DNA of 64,000 bases from contig NZ_FOBS01000001.1 in the NCBI RefSeq assembly GCF_900109885.1, positions 1-64,000 on the forward strand, in the 5' to 3' direction. The notes under the pieces are model-generated. The model was not told the origin of the DNA. It worked only from the letters and a program-made list of their open reading frames with translations, and did not search any database. This document shows positions 17,057 to 26,806 of this stretch, one piece after another (within the stretch, counting starts at the first letter, position 1; the number at the start of each line of letters is the position of its first letter). Origin of the DNA: Syntrophus gentianae. Its GTDB lineage: Bacteria > Desulfobacterota > Syntrophia > Syntrophales > Syntrophaceae. The position numbers and the translations under genes were made by a program.

Positions 17057-20000
17057 ATGGCAAGGCCGGCCTACGGCAAGACCTGGTGGGGTGAGCAATG
17101 GCTCAATGCCCTGACGCACATCGATTACGACAACCGTTTACCACGCGGCCGCAGCTACGCCAACAAAGGCGCCGTCAGGGACCTGCTCATCGAGGGCGGA
17201 ACCATCCGCGCCAAGGTTCAGGGAAGACGGCCAAGCCCATACCGGATCACGATCGCAGTCCCGACGATGACAAAGGCCGATGCCAAACGCCTGCTCGACG
17301 CGATTGCCGGCGATCCGGCTTTGATCGCACGCCTCCTCAACCGCGAACTGGACCCCGCCGTTCTGGACTGCGCCACTCGCCTGGGCATCCCGGTTTTTCC
17401 GGCACGCTGGAAAGACCTTGGCATGCAGTGCTCCTGCCCGGACTGGGCCGTTCCCTGCAAGCATCTGGCGGCGGTCATCTATCTGCTCAGCCGGGAAATC
17501 GACGGCAATCCCTTCCTGGTCTTTTCGCTTCGCGGTCTCGATCTGGCCGCAGCCTTGCAGAAACGGGACGTCCACATTGGGAAGCAGGCCGATGCCGTAC
17601 TGCCCACCTTCGAAGAACTGTTTCCAAGTGAGCAACCTGGAACCGACACCGGTGGGGAGGCGGAAGCGCTGGAAAAACTCCAGTTCTCGCGAATCCCGGA
17701 TCTGGCGACGGCACTACGGAACGTTCTCCCTGCCCAACCGACCTTTTTCGATGGCGGCGATTTGCGCGAAATTCTGCGGCGCTTGCTGGCGCGCGCCGCC
17801 GTCGCAGCGCGCAGGACACTGGAGACTGGATCGCCTCCTACCTCAGCACGGTCCCTTACCGTCGAAAATCGCCCGTGCATTCGCCTCGACGCCGGGAATT
17901 CCCCCACCATCGTCGGATGTGACAGTCTGTCCGATCCAGCCGGTCTTGACAAAGCCCTGGCGCAGATTGAACCCGCCCGGCTGGCGGACTATCCTCCAGA
18001 GGTCGCTGCCTTCCACTCTGTACGCCTGATGGCCTTGCACCTGATCGCCATGGGCGCCGTCGTGCCGCAACTGCACGCCCTGCGTACGGGTGCAGTCGGC
18101 CTGTACTGGCTGCCTGCCACACTGGACAGCGAGGTGCGGTTGTTGATGCAGCATCTTGCAGACGCCCTGCCGGCCGGACTCGTTTCCTCCGGCAAGGCTA
18201 AGAAACGGCGGGTTCTGACCCGCGAAGGTCAAGCGAAGTACCTTTGTGCCCTTTTCCTGAACGCCTTTATCCGCCAATCGGCCGATGCAGCCAGGGAGAA
18301 ACCGGTGGGCGACAAGACCATGGCCCTGTTTTTCGGAAAGGGGCCGATTCACTATGACGCCCCCGGCGAAGGATCAATTCCGGGGGGCATCTACCAATGG
18401 TTGTCCCGCTACCACCTCACAGCGCGGGATTACGCCCCGGTGCTTTGCCTCGATGAGGGCCGGGCGGATCAATTCGCCCTGGAACTGGCCGTGGAAAGCC
18501 GTTCCGCAGTCCTCGAAAAGCCGGTGCCAATGGCTGCAGTTCTGCAGGAAGCAAACTGGTCGCAGGCGCGCTTCGGAATTCTGCAGACCGTTTCCCTGCT
18601 CTCGGAGTTTTTTCCACCCCTCAACAACTATCTTCGCACCGGCGCGGGGAAACCCATCAAGATCGCCTCGGAAGCCCTGCCGGATCTCATTTTCAAGACC
18701 CTGCCGGTGATACGCCTGCTGGGTATCCGCATCCTCATGCCCAAGGCGCTCGAACAACTGCTGAGGCCGCGGCTGTCGATGCAGATCAAGGGCCAGCCAA
18801 AGGATGGCGGCGGTTTTCTTTCGGCCGGTGATATCTTTTCCTTCGACTGGAAAGTCGCCGTCGGCGACCATCTTCTCAGCCCCGCCGAATTCGAAAAACT
18901 GGTCAAGGCAGCCACCGGGATTGTCCGATTCAAGGGCGAGTTCATCTATCTGGACCCGGCCGGCATCGAACATCTGCGAAATCAGCTTTCCAAGCCGCCT
19001 AAACTATCGGCTGCCGAACTGTTGCGGGTAGCGCTGGCCGACGAGTACGCCGGAGCAACGGTCAAACTTGACGTCCAGGCCCGGAAGCAGATCCTCAAGC
19101 TTGCAGAATACGGGGATGTTCCCCTTCCGTCCGGCATCAACGCAACACTGCGTCCCTACCAGCAGCGCGGCTATGCCTGGCTGGTCCGTAATGCGTGCGC
19201 CGGCTTCGGCAGCGTCCTCGCCGATGACATGGGTCTGGGCAAAACGCTGCAGGTAATCGCCGCCATCCAGAGATTAAAGGAAGACGGCAAACTGCAGGAC
19301 GCCAAGGCGCTGGTGATCGTCCCCAGCAGTCTGCTGACCAACTGGCAGAAGGAAGTCGCCCGCTTTGCCCCCGGCTTGAGCGTCGATATCTTTCACGGCA
19401 GCAAACGGGAATTGCAGACGGATCGTCCCGACATTCTGCTTACCACATACGGCATCGTCCGCTCCGCTCCCGCCGGTTTGAAGGCGCTGAAATGGGAAGT
19501 GGTGGTGGTTGATGAGGCGCAGAACATCAAGAATCCGGCAACCGCGCAGACCAAAGCGGTGAAGACGATTCCCGCAGCAACCTTCATCGCGATGAGTGGC
19601 ACGCCGGTCGAAAACCGGCTGTCGGAATACTGGAGCATCATGGATTTCGCCAACCGCGGCTACCTCGGCAACCTCACCCAGTTCGTTCGGGAATACGCCA
19701 CGCCGATCCAGACAGATCACAACCAGCAGATCGCCGATCGGTTCAAGCGGGTGACGGCGCCTTTTCTGTTGCGGCGTCTGAAAACCGATAAATCCATCAT
19801 CAGCGACCTGCCGGACAAGATCGTGCAGGATCAGTACTGCACCCTGAGCAGTGCGCAGACAGCGCTCTACGAATCTGTCGTGCAGGAGGGACTGAAGACG
19901 ATTTCCGGCGAATCCGATACCTTCAAGCGCCAGGGACTGGTGCTGCAGATGATTCTGGCCTTGAAGCAGATCTGCAACCATCCCGCGCATTACCTCAAAC

Positions 20001-20548
20001 AGGGGAAGGCTGACGCATCTGCCTCCGGCAAGGTCGAACGCTTTCTGGAACTGGTTGATGATATCTATGCCAGCCATGAAAAGGTGCTGGTCTTCACCCA
20101 GTTCCGCGAGATGGGCACGCTGCTCGGGACCTGGCTTGAGGAACGCCACGGTCACGCCCCGCTCTTCCTGCACGGCGGCGTGACGCGCGCGAGGCGGGAC
20201 GCGATGGTAGAGCGCTTTCAGAACGATCGCACAGAACGTGTCTTTCTGCTCTCCCTCAAGGCCGGCGGCACCGGCCTTAACCTGACCGCTGCCTCCAACG
20301 TCATTCACTTCGATCTCTGGTGGAATCCGGCCGTGGAAGCGCAGGCAACCGACCGGGCGTATCGTATCGGACAGTATAAAAATGTCCAGGTGCATCGGAT
20401 GATCACTCGGGCGACCTTTGAGGAGCGCATCAACGACATGATCCAGGCCAAGAAGGAGTTGGCCGAAATGGCCGTCGGTACCGGAGAAACATGGATCGGG
20501 AACTTGTCCGGCGAGGAATTGAAAGATCTGTTTTCGTTGGGACGGTGA
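17057..20548 (+). CDS. SWIM zinc-finger SNF2-family DNA helicase/ATPase
   Basis: 1163 residues, AAGGA upstream of ATG 17057. Near residue 125 lies a SWIM finger, CSCPDWAVPCKHLAAV (CxC...CxH). The following about 550 residues are the poorly conserved middle of this family. The SNF2 ATPase occupies about residues 700-1150: DDMGLGKTLQ (Walker A), VVDEAQNIKNP (DEAQ box), SGTPVENR, VFTQFREMG, GGTGLNLTAA and DRAYRIGQ. SWIM-SNF2 proteins translocate on DNA and act in remodelling, repair or defence-linked contexts; this one is isolated from other defence genes. The gene is markedly GC-rich compared with its flanks. Confidence 0.9.
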   Translation: MARPAYGKTWWGEQWLNALTHIDYDNRLPRGRSYANKGAVRDLLIEGGTIRAKVQGRRPSPYRITIAVPTMTKADAKRLLDAIAGDPALIARLLNRELDPAVLDCATRLGIPVFPARWKDLGMQCSCPDWAVPCKHLAAVIYLLSREIDGNPFLVFSLRGLDLAAALQKRDVHIGKQADAVLPTFEELFPSEQPGTDTGGEAEALEKLQFSRIPDLATALRNVLPAQPTFFDGGDLREILRRLLARAAVAARRTLETGSPPTSARSLTVENRPCIRLDAGNSPTIVGCDSLSDPAGLDKALAQIEPARLADYPPEVAAFHSVRLMALHLIAMGAVVPQLHALRTGAVGLYWLPATLDSEVRLLMQHLADALPAGLVSSGKAKKRRVLTREGQAKYLCALFLNAFIRQSADAAREKPVGDKTMALFFGKGPIHYDAPGEGSIPGGIYQWLSRYHLTARDYAPVLCLDEGRADQFALELAVESRSAVLEKPVPMAAVLQEANWSQARFGILQTVSLLSEFFPPLNNYLRTGAGKPIKIASEALPDLIFKTLPVIRLLGIRILMPKALEQLLRPRLSMQIKGQPKDGGGFLSAGDIFSFDWKVAVGDHLLSPAEFEKLVKAATGIVRFKGEFIYLDPAGIEHLRNQLSKPPKLSAAELLRVALADEYAGATVKLDVQARKQILKLAEYGDVPLPSGINATLRPYQQRGYAWLVRNACAGFGSVLADDMGLGKTLQVIAAIQRLKEDGKLQDAKALVIVPSSLLTNWQKEVARFAPGLSVDIFHGSKRELQTDRPDILLTTYGIVRSAPAGLKALKWEVVVVDEAQNIKNPATAQTKAVKTIPAATFIAMSGTPVENRLSEYWSIMDFANRGYLGNLTQFVREYATPIQTDHNQQIADRFKRVTAPFLLRRLKTDKSIISDLPDKIVQDQYCTLSSAQTALYESVVQEGLKTISGESDTFKRQGLVLQMILALKQICNHPAHYLKQGKADASASGKVERFLELVDDIYASHEKVLVFTQFREMGTLLGTWLEERHGHAPLFLHGGVTRARRDAMVERFQNDRTERVFLLSLKAGGTGLNLTAASNVIHFDLWWNPAVEAQATDRAYRIGQYKNVQVHRMITRATFEERINDMIQAKKELAEMAVGTGETWIGNLSGEELKDLFSLGR

Positions 20549-20717
20549 GGCAGACGAGCCGGGAAACAGGGAGTGAACCCTTCCCTATGTTCGGGATTAA
20601 ATATTAAAGAACGACAGAATTCGGAAGAGTCACCAGAACAAGTACCCGTTGATGATGAATTGTGATATAAATCAAGAACGATCCATCTATGAACGTTGTG
20701 AACACTCGTGAGCAACC

Positions 20718-21734
20718 ATGAGGGCATCGGCCATGTTCAGCAGATTCGTTTCATTCATCCGACCGGCAGGTTACAGCCTCTGCATATTCCTTTTGCTTTC
20801 CTCTTCGGCGGTTGCGGGGCAACTGAAGACCTTGACCTTTATCCCTCAGTGGTTGCCCCAGGCCCAGTTCGCCGGGTATTACGCGGCTTATGAAAAAGGC
20901 TTTTATAAAAAGCGCGGCATCGATCTCAAAATTCTGAAGGGCGGGCCGGGATTTCACCCCGACGATCTGCTGTTCAATAAAAAAGTGGACGTGACGACGT
21001 TCTTTCTTTCTGATGCCATTCAGCTGCGGGACCGGAAAATCAAGCTCATCAATATCGGTCAAATCGTTCAACGCTCCGGCTACATGCTGGTAGCCAAAAA
21101 GGGAAGCGGAATTGCGAAACCGGAAGACTTGAATTTCAAAAAAGTCGGCATCTGGGACCATTTCCGCGTTCAGCCCCAGGCCTTTTTCCGTAAATACAAC
21201 ATCGCCGCCAACCCCGTGGTTCAGGGGACGACGGTGAACCTTTTTCTTCGGGGCGGTGTTGATGCGGTATCGGCCATGTGGTACAACGAATACCATCACA
21301 TCTTGAATGCCGGGTGGAATGAAAATGAACTGACCCCTTTCTTTTTTGACCGATACGGCCTGAATTTTCCCGAAGACGGGATCTATGTTCTCGAGGAGTC
21401 CTTCAAGCGGGACCCGGGGTTATATTGCGACTTCGTCAGGGCATCGGTGGAAGGCTGGAGATACGCCTTTGATCATCGTGAGGAGGCGGTCGATATCGTG
21501 ATGAGATACGCAGCCGAAGCTAAAACGCGAACCAACCGGATCCATCAACAATGGATGCTTGCCAGGATGAAGGATCTGATTTTACCGGAAGGTTCTTCGA
21601 TCCCCATGGGCGTCCTGGAATCCAAGGGCTACCAGGCGGTAGCCGGAGAACTTCTCAACGCCGGTCTTATCAGGCAGACCCCGCCCCTTGACCAGTTCTA
21701 CTTCAACTGCCTTCGTGACGGAAGCCATGATTAA
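20718..21734 (+). CDS. NMT1/THI5-like periplasmic substrate-binding protein
   Basis: 338 residues with a Sec signal peptide (hydrophobic SLCIFLLLSSSAVAG). The mature part begins LKTLTFIPQWLPQAQFAGYYAAYEKGFYKKRGID, the NMT1/ThiY signature of proteins that bind thiamine-pyrimidine precursors, nitrate/sulfonate-like or other small ligands. No ABC permease or ATPase follows. Instead its end overlaps by 8 bases the start of a Cache-HAMP-PP2C phosphatase, and a second binding protein follows. Co-translation suggests that the protein feeds ligand information to the phosphatase sensor rather than to a transporter. The actual ligand is unknown. Confidence 0.85.
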   Translation: MRASAMFSRFVSFIRPAGYSLCIFLLLSSSAVAGQLKTLTFIPQWLPQAQFAGYYAAYEKGFYKKRGIDLKILKGGPGFHPDDLLFNKKVDVTTFFLSDAIQLRDRKIKLINIGQIVQRSGYMLVAKKGSGIAKPEDLNFKKVGIWDHFRVQPQAFFRKYNIAANPVVQGTTVNLFLRGGVDAVSAMWYNEYHHILNAGWNENELTPFFFDRYGLNFPEDGIYVLEESFKRDPGLYCDFVRASVEGWRYAFDHREEAVDIVMRYAAEAKTRTNRIHQQWMLARMKDLILPEGSSIPMGVLESKGYQAVAGELLNAGLIRQTPPLDQFYFNCLRDGSHD

Positions 21735-23661
21735 GCACGGTCTCGCCTTCAAACTGAACCGCGTCATCCTGACCACTACGGCCATCATTTTTCTTACCGC
21801 CTTCGGCTACACCTATCTCTACTCGCGGGATCAGATTCTCAGGGATACCCAGGCCAACGCGGCAATCCTGACGCTGGCCACGATCAACAAGATTGAAACA
21901 ACCCTCAACGGCATAGAGATAGTCCCCACCTATCTCGCCCGCACTCTGGCCACCCAGGAGCCTGGGGATCTGGCTCTGCAGAAGGAGGTGGAGGATTTTC
22001 TTTCGACCAATCCGGAAATTTACGGTTCCGCTACGGCCTTTGAACCTTATGCCTTTGATGGGAAAACCCTCTATCATGCCCCTTATATCTTCCGCGACAA
22101 CAACCGACTCAAGAGGATTTCCCTGGGAAGTGCGCAGTATGACTATTTCCATCTCGACTGGTATCAGGTTCCCAAGGAGCTGGGTCGCGCCGTATGGAGC
22201 GAACCGTACTTTGATGAGGGAGGGGGGAACATCGCCATGGCCACCTATTCCGTTCCCTTCTACCGGTACGTCAACAAAAAGAGAACCTTTTCGGGCGTTG
22301 TCACCGCGGATATTTCCCTGGACTGGCTTCTGGAGATCGTCAAGAAACTCATCCCGGAACAAACGGGGTACGCATTTCTCGTATCCAGAAACGGCGTTTT
22401 TGTCATCCATCCCAATAAGGCTTATATCCTGCGGGAAAGTGTCTTCAGTATAGCCGAAGCCCAGCATAATCCCGAACTGCGGCGGATCGGCCGCCACATG
22501 ACCCGGGGAGGAGAGGGGTTCGTTTCCCTTTCCCGTAATTATGCCAACGAGAAGGTCTGGTTGTATTATGCGCCGCTGCCCTCGCTGGGCTGGTCGATGG
22601 GCATCGTCTTTCCGGAAGATGTCCTTTTTGCCGAAATCCATAAGCTCAACCGGGTGAAACTTGTCATCGGCACTGCCGGTTTGTCGATTCTCTTTTTCGC
22701 CATCGTCTTTATTTCGGGAAAGGTCACCCGCCCCTTGCGGAATCTTGCGGAAACGACAAAGGAAATCGCCAGAGGAAACCTCGACCTCGATGTGCCGCCC
22801 ATCGCATCGAAGGATGAAGTGGGGGAACTGACCCGCTCATTCCGCGACATGCAATCCGCCTTGAAGGAATATATCACGAACCTGGCTGAGACAACCGCCG
22901 CCAAGGAACGGATTGAAAGCGAACTGAAGATTGCCCATTCGATCCAGATGAGTTTTCTGCCCAAGAAGTTCCCCCCTTTTCCGGAAAGAAAAGAGTTCGA
23001 AATCTATGCGACCCTGGAACCGGCCAGAGAGGTGGGAGGAGATCTCTATGATTTTTTCCTTCTCGATGACGAGCATCTTTTCTTTTCCATCGGCGATGTT
23101 TCCGGCAAAGGCGTTCCCGCAGCCCTGTTCATGGCCGTTACCAAAACCCTGATCAAGGGCATCGGCTCAACCCCAGGCATTCAGCCGTCGGATATCCTGA
23201 ACGCGGTCAATGCCGAGCTTTGCATCGACAATGAATCGTGCATGTTTGTCACGATGTTCTGCGGCATCCTGAACTTCAAGACCGGGGAACTGGCCTTCAC
23301 CAACGCAGGTCATAATCCTCCCGTGCTGATGCCTGTGGAGGGCGTTCACCGTTGGCTGGAGGTGCCGCCGGGCTTTATTCTGGGAATCATGGAAGATGAA
23401 TCTTTTGACACGGTTTCGATAACCCTGAAACCTGGAGAGGCGCTGCTCCTTTATACGGATGGCATTACGGAGGCCATGAACGGAGAAAAACAATTGTTTT
23501 CCGATGCGGCACTCCTCGAAGCGATCCATTCCTGCCAGAGTTCGACACTGGAAGGGCTGATCTCTCACATCATGACTTCAGTCAAACGTTTCGCCGGCGA
23601 TGAGCCGCAATCGGACGATATTACGGTCCTGGCGCTCCGATATCGAGGTCTGGAAATATGA
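21727..23661 (+). CDS. Membrane Cache-HAMP sensor with RsbU/SpoIIE-type PP2C phosphatase output
   Basis: 644 residues from ATG 21727, inside the end of the preceding gene. A first membrane helix (about residues 12-30, VILTTTAIIFLTAFGYTYLY) is followed by a periplasmic Cache domain of about 280 residues with the WSEPYFDEGGGNIAMATYS ligand-pocket pattern. A second helix (KLVIGTAGLSILFFAIVF) leads into HAMP (TRPLRNLAETTKEIARGNLDL). The C-terminal about 240 residues are a PP2C-like serine phosphatase: EPAREVGGDLYDFF and GDVSGKGVPAALFMA carry the metal-binding aspartates. RsbU-type enzymes dephosphorylate anti-sigma-factor antagonists. No antagonist or anti-sigma gene lies beside it. A two-gene overlap on either side indicates a strict operon. 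Confidence 0.9.
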   Translation: MIKHGLAFKLNRVILTTTAIIFLTAFGYTYLYSRDQILRDTQANAAILTLATINKIETTLNGIEIVPTYLARTLATQEPGDLALQKEVEDFLSTNPEIYGSATAFEPYAFDGKTLYHAPYIFRDNNRLKRISLGSAQYDYFHLDWYQVPKELGRAVWSEPYFDEGGGNIAMATYSVPFYRYVNKKRTFSGVVTADISLDWLLEIVKKLIPEQTGYAFLVSRNGVFVIHPNKAYILRESVFSIAEAQHNPELRRIGRHMTRGGEGFVSLSRNYANEKVWLYYAPLPSLGWSMGIVFPEDVLFAEIHKLNRVKLVIGTAGLSILFFAIVFISGKVTRPLRNLAETTKEIARGNLDLDVPPIASKDEVGELTRSFRDMQSALKEYITNLAETTAAKERIESELKIAHSIQMSFLPKKFPPFPERKEFEIYATLEPAREVGGDLYDFFLLDDEHLFFSIGDVSGKGVPAALFMAVTKTLIKGIGSTPGIQPSDILNAVNAELCIDNESCMFVTMFCGILNFKTGELAFTNAGHNPPVLMPVEGVHRWLEVPPGFILGIMEDESFDTVSITLKPGEALLLYTDGITEAMNGEKQLFSDAALLEAIHSCQSSTLEGLISHIMTSVKRFAGDEPQSDDITVLALRYRGLEI

Positions 23662-24827
23662 AGGCAAAAATTTCACTTTCGGGGTTCCTTTTCCTGGCCG
23701 CTTTGTGTCTGTTTCTCGCAGGCTGCTCCGACCGTGTCGAACCCATCCGGATCGGCGTCATTGCCGAGCTATCCAGTGATATGCCGGCCCTCGGGGAGTC
23801 TACCCGGAAAGCCGCCCAGATGGCGGCTGACGAGATCAATGAGGGCGGTGGTCTCCTGATCGATAAAAAGCGGTATCCGGTGGAGATTATTCTTGAGGAT
23901 AACAGCGGGAAAGAAGAGCTATCCGCAGAGGCGGCCTTGAACCTGATCCGAAGGCACAGGGTCCTGGCCATCGTCGGACCGAACGCCAGCCGATACGTTC
24001 TGCCGGCCGCGGACATCGCGGAGCGAAGCGAAACCTTGCTGATTTCTCCCTCGTCCACCTCACCCAGGATAACCTTGGATGAAAAGTCGGGAAAACCCAA
24101 AAAATTCGTTTTTCGTGCCTGCTTTACCGATTCCTTTCAGGGCCGTGTCATTGCGAAATTTATTCTTGAAACGAAGCGGCTGAACAAAGCGGCGGTGCTC
24201 TATGACGGCGACTCGGAATATAACCGGGAGCTTGCCCATTTCTTTCGGGATGCCTATGAAAACGGCGGTGGAAAGGTCGTGGCCTTTGAAACCTACAAAA
24301 CCGGCGACAGGGACTTTACAGCTCAGCTGAGGAAAATCAAGGCGGCTCGTCCGGAAATCGTTTTCCTCCCCAACTACTATTCGGAAATACCGATGCAGAT
24401 CCGGCAGGCAAAAAAAATGGGCGTAACCGTCCCCTTCATCGGCAGTGATTCCTGGGGAAACTATGACTTGCTGGATCAATGCGGCCCCGACTGCGAAACC
24501 TGTTACTTCAGCAGTTATTATGCCGTGGATGCCCCTGCCGCCGCGGCCAAGAAATTTATCAACAATTACCAGTCGAGGTACAACCGTATCCCCGACGGTG
24601 TGGCGGCCCTCACCTACGATGCCTTTGGACTGCTTTGGCAGGGGTTGAGGATCGCCGGGACGCCGGATCGAAAAAAGCTCCGCAATGCCATGGCGAAAAT
24701 CAAGAAATACGAGGGTGTTACGGGGACTCTGCAGTTCAGGGAGGGTTCCGGTGATCCCATCAGGAGCGCCGTCATCCTTCAGATCAAGGACGGTCAGTTT
24801 GTCTGGTTCATGAACGTCAACCCCTGA
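23658..24827 (+). CDS. Branched-chain-amino-acid-type (Peripla_BP_6) substrate-binding lipoprotein
   Basis: 389 residues; its ATG overlaps the phosphatase stop (ATGA). A lipoprotein signal ends in FLAGC at residues about 20-24, so the mature protein is lipid-anchored. The core (IRIGVIAELSSDMPALGESTRKAAQMAADEINEGGG) is the LivJ-like type I periplasmic binding fold, with AIVGPNASRYVLPAADIAER and LYDGDSEYNRELAHFF. There are no LivHMGF transporter genes here. It is the third member of the binding-protein/phosphatase/binding-protein cassette and probably presents a second ligand to the sensor. Specificity is not predictable. Confidence 0.88.
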   Translation: MKAKISLSGFLFLAALCLFLAGCSDRVEPIRIGVIAELSSDMPALGESTRKAAQMAADEINEGGGLLIDKKRYPVEIILEDNSGKEELSAEAALNLIRRHRVLAIVGPNASRYVLPAADIAERSETLLISPSSTSPRITLDEKSGKPKKFVFRACFTDSFQGRVIAKFILETKRLNKAAVLYDGDSEYNRELAHFFRDAYENGGGKVVAFETYKTGDRDFTAQLRKIKAARPEIVFLPNYYSEIPMQIRQAKKMGVTVPFIGSDSWGNYDLLDQCGPDCETCYFSSYYAVDAPAAAAKKFINNYQSRYNRIPDGVAALTYDAFGLLWQGLRIAGTPDRKKLRNAMAKIKKYEGVTGTLQFREGSGDPIRSAVILQIKDGQFVWFMNVNP

Positions 24828-25074
24828 ATACATAAGAAAATCTAAAAAGACCGGTCCCCTTTTTCCCCCTTGACACATAAGACTCTAATTTTTACACTGC
24901 TTCTGTGGAAAAGGTTTTTTATCAACAATTGTTCAAAGAATATCTTACGCGGCCTGAAGCCGTTCACCAGACGCACGGAATGGTTCTCTTGGTTCGCGCC
25001 AGCTGTGGCAAGACTGCGTGCAGGGACCAGGCGTTCCTGCACCGTGCGATCAATCACGAAGGAGCGACACGCCC

Positions 25075-26376
25075 ATGCCGATGACGAGAGCCGAGTTTCG
25101 AGGTTACGCGAGGCTAAGCAAGAGCACATGGGAGGGCAGTGACATCAAGCTGGTCCAGACCCGGCTCGACGAATGCCACGCTGCCCCCCAGATTCAGAAG
25201 CCTTCTAAACTCATGGCGCTGCAGCATGCGATCGATGCCTGGTGGAGGAACAAGGCAACGCTCCCCGACAGCCAGCGTTCGTGGCACAAGCGTGATGCGA
25301 TGTACATGCTGACCGACCAGATGGAGGCCGAGACCAGGAATTGGACGCGCTCCGCCGCGGCAGACCTGCCCATCGCAGACGGCACACGGTACCGCATTGA
25401 CGCCAACACCATGAACGACAAAAAGATTGACCACTGTGTCAACCAGATCAATGTGCAGCGCAGCGGCGCAGCGCGCCTCCGCTTCGCCGACGCTCGCCAG
25501 ACACGCAGGCTGCAACATGGCCCCTTGAGCGACCGTCTTCGCAACGCCGACCTGCTCACCCCGACCGTCCTCGATGGCTGGGAGGGTCCGCGTCAGGCGG
25601 TCAATCAGCTGACGCGGATGCAGACCTTGCAGCTTGCCGTACGGGCTGTGCGCACAGTGCGTAACCTGCTCCCGCTGGCGCCTTTCAACAATCAGCCGCA
25701 GGGGCGGGCCAATCCCTATGTCGACCTGGTCACCAGTGTCGGACACGGCATGCAGCTCGTCGAAGCCATCAGCGAGCACCTCGTGCAGGAAGAAGAGGAC
25801 CGGACACAACAACAGGCGGACTTCTGTTTCCGTTACGCAGCGACATCGGCGGCAGCACGGGCAGTCGGCGGCGGTGTATGCTCTCATCTCATGTCGGTCA
25901 CAGCCGGCGTACTCACCATGGTGGCCCCTGCAAACACCGAAATTCTGCTCTGGTTCTCGCACGCCGATCACCAGTTCTGCATCATCTCGGTCGCGCATGG
26001 GCCATGGGTGATCGTCGATCCTTGGCCGCAGCGGTCGGTTGTCACAACCTGGGGCGACCACTGTTACTTCCCGCCACCGCAGGGCACGCGCGCAGAACGA
26101 GTGCAGGCCGAGAGAGCGCTGGGCCAGCGAAGGACCGAAGAGGAGAACTACGCAAAGATAAGCATCCTGACCCCCTGCGAGACCCCATACGGCGTCCCGG
26201 GCCTCCTCAAACGCGCCAACAAAGACCTCCTGGTACAGCTCCACGGCAACGTGCAGGCGGCCGCTCCGGGGCATCCCTATCAGCACATGGATAGCGTAAA
26301 TCCGCATGCCAACATTCAGAACATCCCGCACCTCAACGCTGCTGCTCCGAGGGAGTGGGGCCACGACTGCAAGTGA
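25075..26376 (+). CDS. Effector-like protein with a papain-like Cys-His-Asp signature
   Basis: 433 residues from ATG 25075, with GGAG 10 bases upstream; a GTG at 25018 is an alternative. No signal peptide or membrane segment. The N-terminal about 120 residues include LMALQHAIDAWW and SWHKRDAMYMLTDQM, an unassigned helical module. The C-terminal half has the order expected of a cysteine protease/deamidase effector: GGGVCSHLMSV (Cys269), ADHQFCIISV (His299) and WVIVDPWP (Asp315). The H-x-F-x-I-I and V-V-D-P-W pattern recurs in type III and type VI secreted papain-fold and Tox-PL-like effectors. The triad and spacing are seen; activity and target are inferred. The gene stands alone, with strongly Arg/Ala-rich coding sequence unlike its neighbours, which hints at acquisition by transfer. 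Confidence 0.6.
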   Translation: MPMTRAEFRGYARLSKSTWEGSDIKLVQTRLDECHAAPQIQKPSKLMALQHAIDAWWRNKATLPDSQRSWHKRDAMYMLTDQMEAETRNWTRSAAADLPIADGTRYRIDANTMNDKKIDHCVNQINVQRSGAARLRFADARQTRRLQHGPLSDRLRNADLLTPTVLDGWEGPRQAVNQLTRMQTLQLAVRAVRTVRNLLPLAPFNNQPQGRANPYVDLVTSVGHGMQLVEAISEHLVQEEEDRTQQQADFCFRYAATSAAARAVGGGVCSHLMSVTAGVLTMVAPANTEILLWFSHADHQFCIISVAHGPWVIVDPWPQRSVVTTWGDHCYFPPPQGTRAERVQAERALGQRRTEEENYAKISILTPCETPYGVPGLLKRANKDLLVQLHGNVQAAAPGHPYQHMDSVNPHANIQNIPHLNAAAPREWGHDCK

Positions 26377-26422
26377 CCGGACGGAAAAAGGGGCAGCTTT
26401 ATATATTGCCTTTTATTACTTT

Positions 26423-26752
26423 ATGGATGAAGAATGGCGCGATAAGGCTTTTGTCAAAAATAGATGGAATCTCCAGGAGGAAGACCTTGTCGGCATCGTC
26501 TTCAAGCGGATATTGATCCCCTGCTGGAAGAGGCCCGACGGGGTTTATGTGCCCTTATCCTATGAAATCCCCTCACCGGAAGAGGGATGCGCCTATCATC
26601 GCTGGATGAATGCGTGGTATCCATGCAATGAAAATAACACGAGAGACATCACCGAAGCCGATATTCGCAAAGAATTGGACTCACATTACATCTGGTTTCG
26701 GCAATGTGATCTTGAGGAAGCGGAAGAAGCAGGAAAGTTCGCCCCCGTTTAG
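26423..26752 (+). CDS. Hypothetical protein, about 109 residues
   Basis: I start at ATG 26423 (MDEEWRDKAFVKNRWNLQ); the frame is open upstream to 26306, inside the end of the effector-like gene, but that part looks like the wrong frame of the neighbour. The protein is acidic with several Trp and Cys residues and no known domain. No clear ribosome binding site was found, and upstream in-frame residues (LYIAFYYF) look protein-like, so it could be the 3' remnant of a longer gene. Confidence 0.4.
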   Translation: MDEEWRDKAFVKNRWNLQEEDLVGIVFKRILIPCWKRPDGVYVPLSYEIPSPEEGCAYHRWMNAWYPCNENNTRDITEADIRKELDSHYIWFRQCDLEEAEEAGKFAPV

Positions 26753-26806
26753 CCCTTGATCCATTCAAAAAGTCCGGTCCGACAGGAAAGAACCGGAGAA
26801 AATCCA

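Noticed and set aside
19274-20395. Minus-strand frame of 373 codons inside the SNF2 gene
   Set aside because: The plus strand encodes all helicase motifs here; the antisense frame is a shadow.
25114-26364. Minus-strand open frame of 416 codons opposite the papain-like effector
   Set aside because: The plus-strand product has ordered catalytic motifs and a ribosome binding site; the antisense product has none.
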